From Bacteroidota bacterium (GTDB lineage Bacteria; Bacteroidota; Bacteroidia; Bacteroidales; VadinHA17): DNA of 64,000 nt. The stretch covers positions 1-64,000 of the forward strand of contig JAKPDL010000087.1 in the NCBI GenBank assembly GCA_029552825.1, given 5' to 3'. This document shows positions 7,614 to 20,459 of the stretch, one piece after another (the first letter of the stretch is position 1; the number at the start of each line of letters is the position of its first letter). The translations under genes were made by a program, and so were the position numbers. The notes beneath the pieces were generated by a model. It searched no databases. It saw nothing but the letters and a program-made list of their open reading frames with translations, and was not told where the DNA came from.

Positions 7614-10496
7614 ATGAAGTTACGTCGGGCATTGATAGTTTTAGTTTTTTTCTTTGTTTTCCGTAATGCCTGGACTCAGTATTATGATACGGGTACAGAC
7701 CCAGCATCGGTAAGATGGAGCCAGATAAAGACAGACAGGTTCAGGGTGATATATCCGGAAAGTTTTGGTAATGAAGGAATTAAATTTGCCCAGTCACTCG
7801 AGGAATCGTACCAGAAAGTATCGCTTTATTATCCCGGAATAAAATTCAAACTACCAGTAATAATTCACAATTATACAGTTAATTCAAACGGTTATGTAGC
7901 TTGGGCTCCAAAGAGAATGGAAATTTTTCCCACACCTGAGCAAAACTCAATACCATTGAGCCACATTGAACAGTTAACTCTTCACGAAATGGCCCATGTA
8001 ATGCAGATGAAATCGCTTTATAAAGGTATTTCTAATGTTCTGTGGCTTCCTTTTGGCGAGCAGTATTTCGGGATTCTGTCTGCATATCTTCCGATGTGGC
8101 TTCTTGAAGGTGATGCAGTGCTGATGGAGACCATATTGTCAGAATCAGGGAGGGGGCGAACACCATCTTTCACCAGTCCCCTGAAGGCTATAGCGGTAGA
8201 AAAGGGTAAAATGTACAGTTATGATAAAATGCTTCTGGGTTCATATAGAAACTATGTTCCTGACCAATACAGATATGGATATCAGGTTGCATCATGGGCG
8301 AATGAAAAATATGGTCATCAGCTGCTGAGAAAATCAATTGAATTTACCGGGAGATATCCATTATCTATATTTCCTGTAAATATTAGTATGTCTCAAAGTG
8401 CCTTACTAACAAAGGGCAAACTGCACAGAGAGACATTTACCAGAATGGCTGAGAAATGGAGAAATGAAATAAATGATTTACAGAATTCAGGTACTGGTAT
8501 TAAAATATTAAATTCACAACGGGGGAAAGAATACATAAATTATCATTCCCCCGTTCAGATTGGTACTGATAGTATTGTGGCATTCAAAACAACCATGTAT
8601 AAGCCACCTGCAATTGTACTGATTAACACATCTAACGGTAAAGAAAAGAGAATTCATACACCCGGGTATGTGAATCCTTATTTTCTATCTGGCGCATCAG
8701 GTAGAGTTGTATGGGTGGAGATTCACCAGGGGCTAAGGTGGGAGAACCAGCAATTTTCGGTAGTAAAGATCCTGGATGTCAGGCAGGGAAAAACCAGACA
8801 GTTGACTCACAGAACAAGGTATATGGCTGCAGGCATTTCACCCGACGGAAGATTTGTTGCTGCAGTAGAAAACAGCATTTCAAATTCGAATAGTGTTGTC
8901 ATTTTAGATGCATTTAATGGTGAGATAATAAGCAGAATTCAGGTTCCAGCTGGCATTTATCCTCAACGTCCGCAATGGTCAGCTTCAGGAAAAGAAATAA
9001 CTTTCATTTCTCTCTCTGATAAAGGGGAGGGAATTATTTTACTAGATGTTGAAAAGCAAGAGTGGAAACTGCTTAAGAGCCCTGCGAGAGATGACCTACA
9101 GTCTTCGTTTCTTAAGAATGATTCCCTGTTCTTTGTAAGCTCTGCATCAGGTATCGATAATATCTGGATTTTGACATCCGATGGCAGGGAAGTGCGAGTA
9201 ACTGATTCCAGATATGGTATGTATGACCTTAATATATCGGGGGAAAATATAATCTGTACAGAATATTCGGTTAACGGCAAAAATATTTGTCAGCTTGAAT
9301 TAGGCAGGGCAGGAAAAATTAAAATTTTTGATGAGAAAAAGTACACGGGAAAAAGTAATTTACTTTCAGTTTCAACGGAAGAAGGAGGCACTGATAATAG
9401 TAAATATATACCAGTGCCTTACAAAAAATGGCTGCATCCTTTCAGGTTTCACAGCTGGATGCCATTTTATGCTGATATTGATGCACTCAAGAGTGATCCT
9501 TCCGATTTAAGACCTGGATTCACTCTGCTTTCACAAAATAATCTTAGTACAGTGATTTCATCTCTGGGTTATGAGTATTCAAACGGGAATCATATATTAC
9601 ATTCCAGGTTAACTTTGAAGGGCTGGCTTCCTGTTTTTGAATCGTCGGTTGATTATGGAGGTGCTCCCGATATTATTAAATCATCTGATAATATAGGAGA
9701 TCCATCGGTTATAAATCCTGCCCTGAAAGTAAATAACTCTCTTTCTCTCCCACTTACATTTGAATCAGGCAATTACACAAGTTTTCTCTGGACTTCTTTT
9801 TCGTTGAATTATAACAACAGGTATATATACTTGAAAGAAAAAGGCATTTACGATTACGGTCAGAGTGAGTTTACCGGCAGAATTTATTTCTCAAATTACT
9901 CTCATTCAGGAATGCGGGATATTTTTCCTCGCTGGGCACAGGTGGCAGATTATTCTTATACTTTTTTTCCTGCCGACAATGAAATTTACGGTCCAATGTC
10001 GACCTTACGTACTGCTTTATATTTTCCGGGGTTATTGCGGAATCATGGTTTAAGGCTCAGATATGAATCGGATTTTCAGGAACCTGTTAAGTTTGTACTT
10101 TATAACAGAGCATCATGGCCAAGAGGTTATGATAATATTATTTCGCAGGACTTGAAATTCTTTTCGGCAGATTATGTATTTCCGCTTTTATACCCTGATC
10201 TTAATATTCCTGGTGTGGTTTACATCAAGAGGTTCAGGGCTGGTTTTTTCTATGATTATGCTATTGGAACAAATAATACATACATAAAAGAATCAGGAAA
10301 CACTTTTACAAAAGGAAAAGAGTATTTCAGATCATTCGGGACCGAATTTATTTCTGATTTCTACATCTTAAGGATACCTTTTATGGTTTCAGGGGGTGTC
10401 CAGGCGTCATGGAAAGATATTAATGAGAAACCTTCGCTTAAAATAATACTTAACCTGGATATATATGGAATGATGATTGGGAGATATAAGTTATAA
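7614..10496 (+). CDS. Secreted gluzincin-like protein with TolB-type propeller and C-terminal beta-rich region
   Basis: This 960-residue protein begins with a clear signal peptide (MKLRRALIVLVFFF, cleavage near Ala-Trp-Thr-Gln). A metalloprotease-like domain follows: HEMAH at 124-128 and, about 37 residues on, the WLLEGDA block with a Glu at 165 that suits the third zinc ligand. The middle region (about 300-590) has repeated beta-propeller blades of TolB style (AAGISPDGRFVAAVE, WSASGKEITFIS). The last 350 residues are rich in aromatic beta strands and read like an outer-membrane barrel (RPGFTLLSQNN, YFSADYVFPLLYPD). Family relatives in Bacteroidota are usually left as hypothetical or TolB-like. 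It may be a surface peptidase; activity is unproven. It converges with the decarboxylase gene. Confidence 0.72.
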   Translation: MKLRRALIVLVFFFVFRNAWTQYYDTGTDPASVRWSQIKTDRFRVIYPESFGNEGIKFAQSLEESYQKVSLYYPGIKFKLPVIIHNYTVNSNGYVAWAPKRMEIFPTPEQNSIPLSHIEQLTLHEMAHVMQMKSLYKGISNVLWLPFGEQYFGILSAYLPMWLLEGDAVLMETILSESGRGRTPSFTSPLKAIAVEKGKMYSYDKMLLGSYRNYVPDQYRYGYQVASWANEKYGHQLLRKSIEFTGRYPLSIFPVNISMSQSALLTKGKLHRETFTRMAEKWRNEINDLQNSGTGIKILNSQRGKEYINYHSPVQIGTDSIVAFKTTMYKPPAIVLINTSNGKEKRIHTPGYVNPYFLSGASGRVVWVEIHQGLRWENQQFSVVKILDVRQGKTRQLTHRTRYMAAGISPDGRFVAAVENSISNSNSVVILDAFNGEIISRIQVPAGIYPQRPQWSASGKEITFISLSDKGEGIILLDVEKQEWKLLKSPARDDLQSSFLKNDSLFFVSSASGIDNIWILTSDGREVRVTDSRYGMYDLNISGENIICTEYSVNGKNICQLELGRAGKIKIFDEKKYTGKSNLLSVSTEEGGTDNSKYIPVPYKKWLHPFRFHSWMPFYADIDALKSDPSDLRPGFTLLSQNNLSTVISSLGYEYSNGNHILHSRLTLKGWLPVFESSVDYGGAPDIIKSSDNIGDPSVINPALKVNNSLSLPLTFESGNYTSFLWTSFSLNYNNRYIYLKEKGIYDYGQSEFTGRIYFSNYSHSGMRDIFPRWAQVADYSYTFFPADNEIYGPMSTLRTALYFPGLLRNHGLRLRYESDFQEPVKFVLYNRASWPRGYDNIISQDLKFFSADYVFPLLYPDLNIPGVVYIKRFRAGFFYDYAIGTNNTYIKESGNTFTKGKEYFRSFGTEFISDFYILRIPFMVSGGVQASWKDINEKPSLKIILNLDIYGMMIGRYKL

Positions 10497-10508
10497 TGAC
10501 TGTAATGT

Positions 10509-11927
10509 TTAAGCTTTCATTGACCTTGCCGTTTCAAGGATAAATTCCCAGGAGTTCATTACATGTTTCATTGTTACGTTAGTCTGGGCTGTCACCATTC
10601 TCAGTGTGTATTTCCCGTTTATTTTTGTATGGGTAAGATACATTTTCCCTGAATCGTTGAGAGTATGGTTAAGTTTTTCATTTAATACATTCAGTTCATT
10701 TTCATTCGCTCCAGAGGGTTTATATCTGAAGCACACAGTATTTAGAGTGACAGGTGCAAGAAGTTCAAAATCGGGTTCGTTTTTAATCATCTCAGCCAGT
10801 CTCCTTGCAATTGAGATGTGATTTCTGACCATTTCCCGAAGCCCTTCCACACCGTACATTCTAATAACACACCATAATTTCAGGGCTCTGAATCTTCTTC
10901 CCAGCGGTACGCCCCAGTCGCGGTAGTCGTTTACTTTTCCCCTGGTTCGGGTTTTCAGGTATTCGGGGAGTATTTCAAAAGTACGAATTAGTGTTGAGGC
11001 ATCTTTGACAAAAAAAGCACTGCAGTCGAAGTTGGTAAACATCCACTTATGAGGATTGAAGACAAAGCTGTCGATGTATTCTTTGCCATCAATCATCCAT
11101 CTGTACTCAGGCAGAATCAATGCTGTTCCTGCAAGAGCAGCATCAACATGCAGCCACAGTCTATACTCAGAGCATATTTCTCCTATTTCTTTGAGAGGAT
11201 CAATTGCTGTAACACCTGTTGTGCCAAGAGTGGCAACAACGCAACATGGAATCAATTTGTTTTTAAGGTCTTCTTTAATCTGAATTCTTAATTTTTCAGG
11301 ATCGAGAGAGTAATCATCTCTTGTTCCGATTTTTACGAGATTTTTAATTCCAAGGCCGGCTATTTTTACGGCTTTGTCAACTGAAGAATGTGCCTGTTCG
11401 GAACAGTATATCCTTAGTTTTTCTGAATTAAAGAGTCCTTCGTCGTTTGACCTGAATCCGGTTGTTTTTTCTCTGGCGGTCAGAATTGCAGCAAGTGTTG
11501 ATGTTGAGGCAGTATCCTGAATCACACCTTCAAAATTTTCAGGTAGCCCTATCATATCGCGAAGCCAGTTCATCATTTTCTGTTCCAGTTCTGTAGCAGC
11601 AGGGGATGTTTCCCATATCATGCACTGGACTCCAAGTGTGGAAATAATCATCTCTGCAAGTATCGATGGGGGGCTGGTATTTGCAGGGAAGAAAGCAAAA
11701 AAGTTAGGGCTCTGCCAGTGGGTAATGCCTGGCATAATAATATTGATGAAATCTTTGAAGAAATTTTCAAAAGACTCTGGTTTTTCGGGAGGTGTGTCGG
11801 GAAGTTTGCTGAATATTTCGCCGGGCTTTACATTTGACTTTACAGGATAGCTTTCAACATTTTCAAGGTATGATGCCATCCAGTCCACTAGTTCATGGGC
11901 AAACTTCCTGAATTCGCTTGAATTCAT
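10509..11927 (-). CDS. Pyridoxal phosphate-dependent aromatic L-amino acid decarboxylase
   Basis: This 472-residue group II decarboxylase removes the carboxylate of an aromatic amino acid (tyrosine, tryptophan or DOPA) to give an amine and CO2. The PLP lysine is in FNPHKWMFTNFDC, nearly identical to the animal DOPA decarboxylase motif. LHVDAALAG supplies the Asp that binds the pyridine nitrogen, and QDTASTSTLAA the phosphate-binding region. Length matches the family (about 470-480). The frame is open 10 codons further upstream, but the ATG at 11927 is preferred because it begins one base past the atpC stop region and starts at the conserved Ser-Ser-Glu-Phe-Arg helix. It directly follows atpD-atpC and is probably co-transcribed with them, which is unusual. 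Exact substrate cannot be told. Confidence 0.9.
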   Translation of the reverse strand: MNSSEFRKFAHELVDWMASYLENVESYPVKSNVKPGEIFSKLPDTPPEKPESFENFFKDFINIIMPGITHWQSPNFFAFFPANTSPPSILAEMIISTLGVQCMIWETSPAATELEQKMMNWLRDMIGLPENFEGVIQDTASTSTLAAILTAREKTTGFRSNDEGLFNSEKLRIYCSEQAHSSVDKAVKIAGLGIKNLVKIGTRDDYSLDPEKLRIQIKEDLKNKLIPCCVVATLGTTGVTAIDPLKEIGEICSEYRLWLHVDAALAGTALILPEYRWMIDGKEYIDSFVFNPHKWMFTNFDCSAFFVKDASTLIRTFEILPEYLKTRTRGKVNDYRDWGVPLGRRFRALKLWCVIRMYGVEGLREMVRNHISIARRLAEMIKNEPDFELLAPVTLNTVCFRYKPSGANENELNVLNEKLNHTLNDSGKMYLTHTKINGKYTLRMVTAQTNVTMKHVMNSWEFILETARSMKA

Positions 11928-11928
11928 T

Positions 11929-12183
11929 TTAAGATGTTTCGAGTACTGACTCGGCAAGAAGGATTATTTTATTCATTTTGACTTCAATAACGCCTCCGGA
12001 TATTTTGTATTTGATTTCATTACCTGCGTTGTCGACAATATATATCATACCAGGATCGAGGGTAGAAACAATTGGTGCGTGATCTTTGAGTACCTGGAAT
12101 GAGCCCTTGCTGCCTGGCACTCTTATAGACTTTATATCTCCCTCGTAGATTTTATCATCCGGGGTTATAATTTCGATCTTCAT
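11929..12183 (-). CDS. atpC: F1 ATP synthase epsilon subunit, short form
   Basis: This 84-residue protein holds only the N-terminal beta-sandwich domain of epsilon (MKIEIITPDDKIYEG, GSFQVLKDHAPIVSTL). The C-terminal two-helix domain, which inhibits hydrolysis in E. coli, is missing, as is usual in Bacteroidota. Subunit epsilon joins the gamma shaft to the c ring. It lies 8 nt after atpD and immediately before the decarboxylase gene. The rest of the synthase is encoded about 3 kb away on the same strand. Confidence 0.95.
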   Translation of the reverse strand: MKIEIITPDDKIYEGDIKSIRVPGSKGSFQVLKDHAPIVSTLDPGMIYIVDNAGNEIKYKISGGVIEVKMNKIILLAESVLETS

Positions 12184-12191
12184 TTTGTTGG

Positions 12192-13775
<1,584 letters not shown>

Positions 13776-13851
13776 TTAGAGTAATTTAACTCCTGAAATG
13801 TAATCTTTGGAAGTGCCAAAATTTTAATTACTGACTAAAATAACTTTAAAA

Positions 13852-14421
13852 ATGAAGAAATATTCTTTTTTCCTTTTGGTCCTCCTGTATATGAATTGTG
13901 GAATAATTTACTGCCAGTCAAATTTATGGGCTGGTGCGGGTCCTTTTTATACAACAGGATTTTATTTTCTTAATAACAGGCTGGAATCATATAAAACAAC
14001 AAATGTCGGGGTTTTTCTGAAAGGATTATACAATATCAGAAGCCAGTTTCATGTTTCACCGTCTCTTTTATGGGTTTTCCCTAATATTTACAAAATTAGT
14101 GTTGTTGACGGTGAGGAAAGGACCTCTGTTTCATCTATAATGTTTGATATTAACGGGCATTATGTAATTAAATCAATGGGACCTTTTGAGTTTTACGGCC
14201 TGGCAGGGCTTGATATTTTATTTGCCAGAAGAAAATATATTTCGACCATTCTAAATGCTGAGCAAAAAACTATTGTAACTGATAACACACCTGGATTGAA
14301 TCTGGGAGCGGGAACACTGGTTCAGGCAGGTGAAAAAGTTAAGCTTTTCGCAGAAATAAAGTACCTACTCAGTAAATATGACCAGTTGATGTTAAATGTC
14401 GGGTTTTTGATAAACCTGTAA
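13852..14421 (+). CDS. Small secreted beta-rich protein, possible outer-membrane barrel
   Basis: I do not recognise a named family for this 189-residue protein. It has a signal peptide (MKKYSFFLLVLLYMNCGIIYCQ) with a cysteine at the end of the hydrophobic stretch. The mature part alternates polar and hydrophobic residues with glycines and aromatics (WAGAGPFYTTGFYFL, GLNLGAGTLVQAGEKVKLFAEIKYLL), the pattern of an eight-strand OmpW/OmpA-like barrel, and it ends VGFLINL. It stands alone on the plus strand between the two halves of the ATP synthase genes, so it may mark an insertion that split the operon. Confidence 0.6.
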   Translation: MKKYSFFLLVLLYMNCGIIYCQSNLWAGAGPFYTTGFYFLNNRLESYKTTNVGVFLKGLYNIRSQFHVSPSLLWVFPNIYKISVVDGEERTSVSSIMFDINGHYVIKSMGPFEFYGLAGLDILFARRKYISTILNAEQKTIVTDNTPGLNLGAGTLVQAGEKVKLFAEIKYLLSKYDQLMLNVGFLINL

Positions 14422-14457
14422 TTAAAGAGTAAAGAATAAAAAGTGGCTTAGAATTTT

Positions 14458-15432
14458 TTAGATATTTCTTCCTGTTAATGAAAGAGTAAGGGACATTAGT
14501 TCTTCTTTTCTGTCGTTATTAACAGGAAGAGATTTTAGTGTAGAAATTGCACGTGATATATACTGGTTTGCAAGATTTTCGGTTATTTGCGGGATATTTA
14601 GTGTATCATATATTTCTTTTACGATAATGATTTTTTCGGCTCTATTATGATTCTTATCCTGATAAAGGGTTTTAAGGGTTTTGAGTAATTCACCGGTAGC
14701 CATTTCCATTGCTTTAATGTACAGGAATGTCTTTTTACCGGCAGCTATATCTCCACCTGAGGTTTTTCCGAAGATTCTTGTTTCTCCGTAGACGTCAAGT
14801 AAATCATCCTGTATCTGAAATGCCATTCCGAGGTTTACTCCGAACTCATGCAAAGTGTCCCGTTCTTTAGTACCGGCTCCACCCAGAGTTGCTCCAATTG
14901 CCAGGGAAGCTGCAATAAGTGATGCAGTCTTTAGCTCAATCATTCTCAGGTATTCACTTTCTGTTACTGAAGGAACTTTTTCATAATCAAGATCTAACTG
15001 CTGGCCTGTGCATACGTCAATAGCTGCTTTATTATATATGCGAAGAACTGTTTGGAGAATTTCAGGCGGGAGGTTAATAAAGCATTCAGTTGCTATAAAA
15101 GCCATTATATCTCCTGAAAGGATAGCCTGGTTGACGTTCCATCTGGTATGGACAGTAGGCAGGTTTCTTCTGACAGGTGCATTATCCATGATATCGTCAT
15201 GGACGAGTGTGAAATTATGAAATATTTCAAGGCCTGCTGCCGGAAGAACGGCATGGTCGATTTTATCGGTAAAAATATTGCATGCCATTAATGCAAGAAC
15301 CGGCCTCAGTCGTTTGCCTCCGGCTGAGAGAATATATCTGATGGTTTCAGCAAGACGGGGAGCTTCACAAGGAAGTGAAAGATTTAACAAAGCTTTTTCA
15401 ACTAAATCTTTAAGTTGTGTCTGGTTGTACAT
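14458..15432 (-). CDS. Trans-polyprenyl diphosphate synthase (FPP/GGPP-type)
   Basis: This 324-residue isoprenyl transferase condenses isopentenyl diphosphate onto allylic diphosphates. The first Asp-rich motif is HDDIMDN (Asp79, 80 and 83), the second QIQDDLLDVYG, and SAGGKRLRP at 36-44 binds diphosphate. Phe74, five residues before the first motif, is the position known to limit chain length in some GGPP synthases, which hints at a C15-C20 product; this is inference. It follows atpG by 36 nt and is probably in the same transcript. It could serve quinone or undecaprenyl precursor synthesis. Confidence 0.92.
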   Translation of the reverse strand: MYNQTQLKDLVEKALLNLSLPCEAPRLAETIRYILSAGGKRLRPVLALMACNIFTDKIDHAVLPAAGLEIFHNFTLVHDDIMDNAPVRRNLPTVHTRWNVNQAILSGDIMAFIATECFINLPPEILQTVLRIYNKAAIDVCTGQQLDLDYEKVPSVTESEYLRMIELKTASLIAASLAIGATLGGAGTKERDTLHEFGVNLGMAFQIQDDLLDVYGETRIFGKTSGGDIAAGKKTFLYIKAMEMATGELLKTLKTLYQDKNHNRAEKIIIVKEIYDTLNIPQITENLANQYISRAISTLKSLPVNNDRKEELMSLTLSLTGRNI

Positions 15433-15468
15433 CAGATATGTTTATCAGAATGATATTGAAGAACTATT

Positions 15469-16353
15469 TTAACCCTTTAAAGCTTCGGCTCCTGTTACCA
15501 CTTCAAGTATCTGGTTGGTAATAGCCGCCTGGCGTGCTTTGTTGTACTGAAGCGTAAGGTCTTTTATCAGTTCTGTAGCGTTATCGGTGGCTTTATGCAT
15601 AGCTGTCATGCGTGCGCCATGTTCAGCTACGAAAGAATCGAGTATAGCCTTGTAGAATTGTATTTTGAGAGTTCTTGGTATAAGGTCTTTAATTATTTCC
15701 TCTTTTGTTGGTTCGTAGATATAGTCAACTACAGGATGTATTTTTTTCTCCGTGGTCTTTGTTTCTACCGGAAGGAACGCTTCATTAGTAAGTATCTGTA
15801 CAGCAGCGTTTTTAAACTGGTTGTAAATAATTCTGACTCTGTCAAATCTTCCGCTTACAAAATGCTCCATTATCCTTGTTGCCAGGGGAACACTCTTCTC
15901 AAAAGTAAGGTTGTTGACCAGATCGTTGGCTTCTTCAAGGATATTGAGTTTTTGTTTACGCAAGAAGTCGTATCCTTTTTTACCAATGGCTATAAACCAC
16001 AGGTTGCCGTTTTTATATTGCTCATAATAATCCTCATAAATTACCCGGCGGGTTTCTCTAATAACATTTGAATTAAAACTGCCGCAAAGACCCCTGTTTG
16101 AAGTTATTACAACGATAAGTATTTTTTCCGGCTCAGATTTTCTTCCGTAAATATTATCTTCCTCAGTGTTGGCGAGGCTTTCAGTAAGACCTACAAGGAT
16201 TTCATTTAATTTTCCCGCATAAGGTCTAAGCCGGAGTATTTTATCCTGTGCCTTGCGGAGTTTGGCTGCAGCCACCATTTTCATGGCAGATGTAATCTGC
16301 CTGGTAGATTTTACAGAATTGATCCTGAGTCGTATGGCCTTAAGGTTTGGCAT
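15469..16353 (-). CDS. atpG: F1 ATP synthase gamma subunit
   Basis: This 294-residue central shaft of F1 couples c-ring rotation to catalysis. The N-terminus (LKAIRLRINSVKSTRQITSA) and C-terminus (MTAMHKATDNATELI, KARQAAITNQILEVVTGAEAL) are the conserved coiled-coil ends. GLCGSFNSN is the usual core strand. It is the last atp gene of the main operon, 26 nt after atpA. Confidence 0.98.
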   Translation of the reverse strand: MPNLKAIRLRINSVKSTRQITSAMKMVAAAKLRKAQDKILRLRPYAGKLNEILVGLTESLANTEEDNIYGRKSEPEKILIVVITSNRGLCGSFNSNVIRETRRVIYEDYYEQYKNGNLWFIAIGKKGYDFLRKQKLNILEEANDLVNNLTFEKSVPLATRIMEHFVSGRFDRVRIIYNQFKNAAVQILTNEAFLPVETKTTEKKIHPVVDYIYEPTKEEIIKDLIPRTLKIQFYKAILDSFVAEHGARMTAMHKATDNATELIKDLTLQYNKARQAAITNQILEVVTGAEALKG

Positions 16354-16379
16354 TTTCTGTTATAATTCTGTTTTGATTG

Positions 16380-17957
16380 TTACTTGAAACGCATTGCTAT
16401 TTCAGCTGCTGCTTTATCAAGCGTATCAGTTATCCTGTCGTTGATATTCCCTTTTGCAAGTTCATCCAGAATATCTCTGTGGTTATTTTCAAGATATTCC
16501 AGATAATCCCTTTCAAACTCTTTCACTTTGTTTACAGGTACATCTTTCAGAAGTCCTCTGGTGCCGCAGTATATAATTGCGATCTGTTTTTCTACAGGCA
16601 TGGGGGAGAATTGTCCCTGTTTAAGAATTTCGACATTTTTAGCTCCTTTATCGAGTATTGCAAGTGTGGCGGCGTCGAGGTCGGAACCGAATTTGGCAAA
16701 TGCTTCCAATTCGCGGTACTGTGCCTGGTCGACTTTAAGTGTGCCTGCAATTTTTTTCATTGATTTTATCTGGGCATGACCACCCACTCTTGATACTGAA
16801 ATTCCGACATTGATTGCCGGGCGGACTCCTGCGTTAAAAAGACCTGATTCAAGGAATATCTGACCGTCGGTAATTGAAATTACGTTTGTGGGGATATAAG
16901 CCGACACGTCTCCTGCCTGGGTTTCTATTATTGGCAATGCTGTAAGTGATCCGCCTCCTTTAACCATGTGTCTGATTGAAGGTGGCAGGTCGTTCATCTT
17001 CTGTGCCACTTCATCTGATTCAATTATTTTGGCAGCTCTTTCAAGAAGTCTTGAATGGAGGTAGAAAATATCTCCCGGGTATGCTTCGCGGCCAGGTGGA
17101 CGGCGCAGCAGAAGCGACACTTCGCGGTATGATACTGCCTGTTTTGAGAGGTCGTCGTATATAATCAGGGCGTCGCGACCGGTATCGCGGAAGAATTCAC
17201 CAATAGCACAACCCGCAAAAGGTGCATAGAACTGAGATGCTGCAGGATCGGAGGCTGTGGCAACTACTATTACTGTATAGTCCATTGCACCGTAAGATTC
17301 AAGAGTTGCTGCTATATTGGCTACGGTTGAACCTTTCTGACCTATTGCTACATAAATACAGTAAACAGGCTCACCTTTTTCATAGTTACTGCGCTGGTTT
17401 ATTATGGTGTCGATAGCAATAGCTGTCTTGCCTGTCTGACGGTCGCCAATAATGAGTTCCCTCTGTCCCCTGCCAATAGGTATCATTGCATCGATAGCTT
17501 TTAAGCCTGTCTGTAATGGTTGCTTAACAGGCTGTCGAAAGATTACACCCGGTGCTTTTCTTTCAAAGGGCATTTCGTATAGCTCTCCTGTTATAGGACC
17601 TTTGCCGTCGATCGGATCGCCTGTTGGTGTAATTACCCTTCCGAGCAGTCCTTCTCCAACCATTATTGAGGCTATGCGGCCTGTCCGTTTGACAATATCT
17701 CCTTCTTTAATCTCTTCGGAGGGACCCAGCAATACAGCGCCTATATTATCTTCTTCAAGATTAAGGACAATTGCCTTGATCCCGTTCTCGAATTCAATAA
17801 GTTCGTTTGATTGAGCATTTGTCAGACCATAAATACGTGCTATTCCGTCTCCAACCTGAAGGACAACCCCTACCTCTTCCAGTTCAACACCAGTCTGAAT
17901 GCCTTCGAGCTGCTCTCTTAGAATTTTTGTAACTTCTGCAGGTTTAATACTGGCCAT
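16380..17957 (-). CDS. atpA: F1 ATP synthase alpha subunit
   Basis: This 525-residue nucleotide-binding, non-catalytic subunit of F1 has the P-loop [13 protein letters not shown] and the alpha signature [18 protein letters not shown]... Further blocks [20 protein letters not shown] and [11 protein letters not shown] are typical. It has the full length of the family. It lies 24 nt after atpH and 26 nt before atpG. Confidence 0.98.
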   Translation of the reverse strand: MASIKPAEVTKILREQLEGIQTGVELEEVGVVLQVGDGIARIYGLTNAQSNELIEFENGIKAIVLNLEEDNIGAVLLGPSEEIKEGDIVKRTGRIASIMVGEGLLGRVITPTGDPIDGKGPITGELYEMPFERKAPGVIFRQPVKQPLQTGLKAIDAMIPIGRGQRELIIGDRQTGKTAIAIDTIINQRSNYEKGEPVYCIYVAIGQKGSTVANIAATLESYGAMDYTVIVVATASDPAASQFYAPFAGCAIGEFFRDTGRDALIIYDDLSKQAVSYREVSLLLRRPPGREAYPGDIFYLHSRLLERAAKIIESDEVAQKMNDLPPSIRHMVKGGGSLTALPIIETQAGDVSAYIPTNVISITDGQIFLESGLFNAGVRPAINVGISVSRVGGHAQIKSMKKIAGTLKVDQAQYRELEAFAKFGSDLDAATLAILDKGAKNVEILKQGQFSPMPVEKQIAIIYCGTRGLLKDVPVNKVKEFERDYLEYLENNHRDILDELAKGNINDRITDTLDKAAAEIAMRFK

Positions 17958-17981
17958 AGATTTTATTTGTTTTTTAATTAT

Positions 17982-18527
17982 TTACTGTTGTGCGTTTCCA
18001 ATAAGACTTTTCTTAATTTTTCTTAGCCTGGTTTTTATACTTGCATCAATGAAATAATCATCGACTTTAAGGATGAACCCTCCAATAATTTCAGGGTCAA
18101 CATTCTCCTTAAGACTTACCTTTGTTTTGAATTTTTCAGATATATAATCTGTAATTTGTTTCCTGACTCTCTCGCTTACAGGTACTGCGGTAATTAGGTT
18201 AGTTTCGGTTATACCCTGGTATCTAAGTGTATTAGCACTGAATATTCTGGCAACAGAAGGAAGGAATGACTCCCTGCCATTTTTTATCATAAGATCAATC
18301 AGTGAAAGTGTAAGGGGGTTTATTTTATTTGCAAGGAGATTATGAAAAATTTTTTTCTTTTCTGAAGCTGGTATAATAGGACTTCTGAGCAGTTCACGAA
18401 CCTCTTCCTGTTTGCATGTTTCACCGATCAGCTGCATATCTTCATAAATATTGCTGATGAGGTTTTTATTTACTGCCGACTCAAACAGCGCTTTTGCGTA
18501 TCTAACCGGTATTTTTCCTTCGTTCAT
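17982..18527 (-). CDS. atpH: F1 ATP synthase delta subunit
   Basis: This 181-residue peripheral-stalk protein holds F1 to the b subunits. Recognisable parts are the N-terminal RYAKALFESAV helix and the C-terminal beta-hairpin (NVDPEIIGGFILKVDDYFIDASIKTRL). Spacing is 14 nt after atpF and 24 nt before atpA, consistent with one operon. Confidence 0.96.
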   Translation of the reverse strand: MNEGKIPVRYAKALFESAVNKNLISNIYEDMQLIGETCKQEEVRELLRSPIIPASEKKKIFHNLLANKINPLTLSLIDLMIKNGRESFLPSVARIFSANTLRYQGITETNLITAVPVSERVRKQITDYISEKFKTKVSLKENVDPEIIGGFILKVDDYFIDASIKTRLRKIKKSLIGNAQQ

Positions 18528-18541
18528 TTCAGGGTATCCTT

Positions 18542-19054
18542 TTAATTGGTGTTTTTATCAAGTTCTTTAAGATACCGTCCGATGAGTTTTTCTTGTTCTT
18601 CAGATTCTTTAAGTTTTTCTCCCAGTATTTTTGATGCTATCTCGACTGAAAGGAATGCCACCTGTGAATGTATTTCCGAGAGGGCTTTAAGTTTTTCTCG
18701 TTCTATTTCCTGGCGTGCTTTTTCGATCAGTTTTCCTGCCTCTTCAGAAGCTTTTGTTTTGGCTTCTGCTATCATTTTTTCCCGTGTTTCACGTGCTTCT
18801 TTAAGAATGTTTTCGCGTTCCTCACGTGCTTTTCGCAGGATAGCCTCGTTGTCGGCCTGGAGCCTTTTCATATCTTCACGAGCCTTTTCGGCAGCCTCGA
18901 GGGAACTTTTGATAATTTCCTCGCGTGCTTTTACTGCATTCAGAATAGGCTTCCATGCAAATTTTGCCAGGACAATAAAAAAGAGTGCAAATATTAAGGT
19001 TGTCCAGAATATTGTGCCTATTTCAGGTGATGCAAGACTGCTAGCAAGTATCAT
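18542..19054 (-). CDS. atpF: Fo ATP synthase b subunit
   Basis: This 170-residue peripheral stalk subunit has one N-terminal membrane helix (TIFWTTLIFALFFIVLAKFAW) followed by a long charged coiled coil (AAEKAREDMKRLQADNEAIL and onward). Two copies would form the stator. A 183-residue open frame on the opposite strand is a shadow caused by the repetitive coil codons. Confidence 0.97.
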   Translation of the reverse strand: MILASSLASPEIGTIFWTTLIFALFFIVLAKFAWKPILNAVKAREEIIKSSLEAAEKAREDMKRLQADNEAILRKAREERENILKEARETREKMIAEAKTKASEEAGKLIEKARQEIEREKLKALSEIHSQVAFLSVEIASKILGEKLKESEEQEKLIGRYLKELDKNTN

Positions 19055-19135
19055 TTTATCAGAATGTTATGTTTGTTCAGATTGTTTTTCAAAATGAAAG
19101 ACCTGCAACCAACCGTTGCAGGCTTCCGGTTTTTC

Positions 19136-20455
<1,320 letters not shown>

Positions 20456-20459
<4 letters not shown>

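Noticed and set aside
7578-7614. ATG at 7578 as start of the gluzincin/propeller gene
   Set aside because: It lies within the promoter; the ATG at 7614 gives a clean signal peptide.
15595-16763. Long plus-strand open frames over atpG and atpA (158 and 128 residues)
   Set aside because: They are antisense shadows of conserved ATP synthase genes and resemble no protein family.
18546-19097. 183-residue open frame opposite atpF
   Set aside because: It is antisense to the coiled-coil codons of atpF and low in complexity; no signal, domain or start support.
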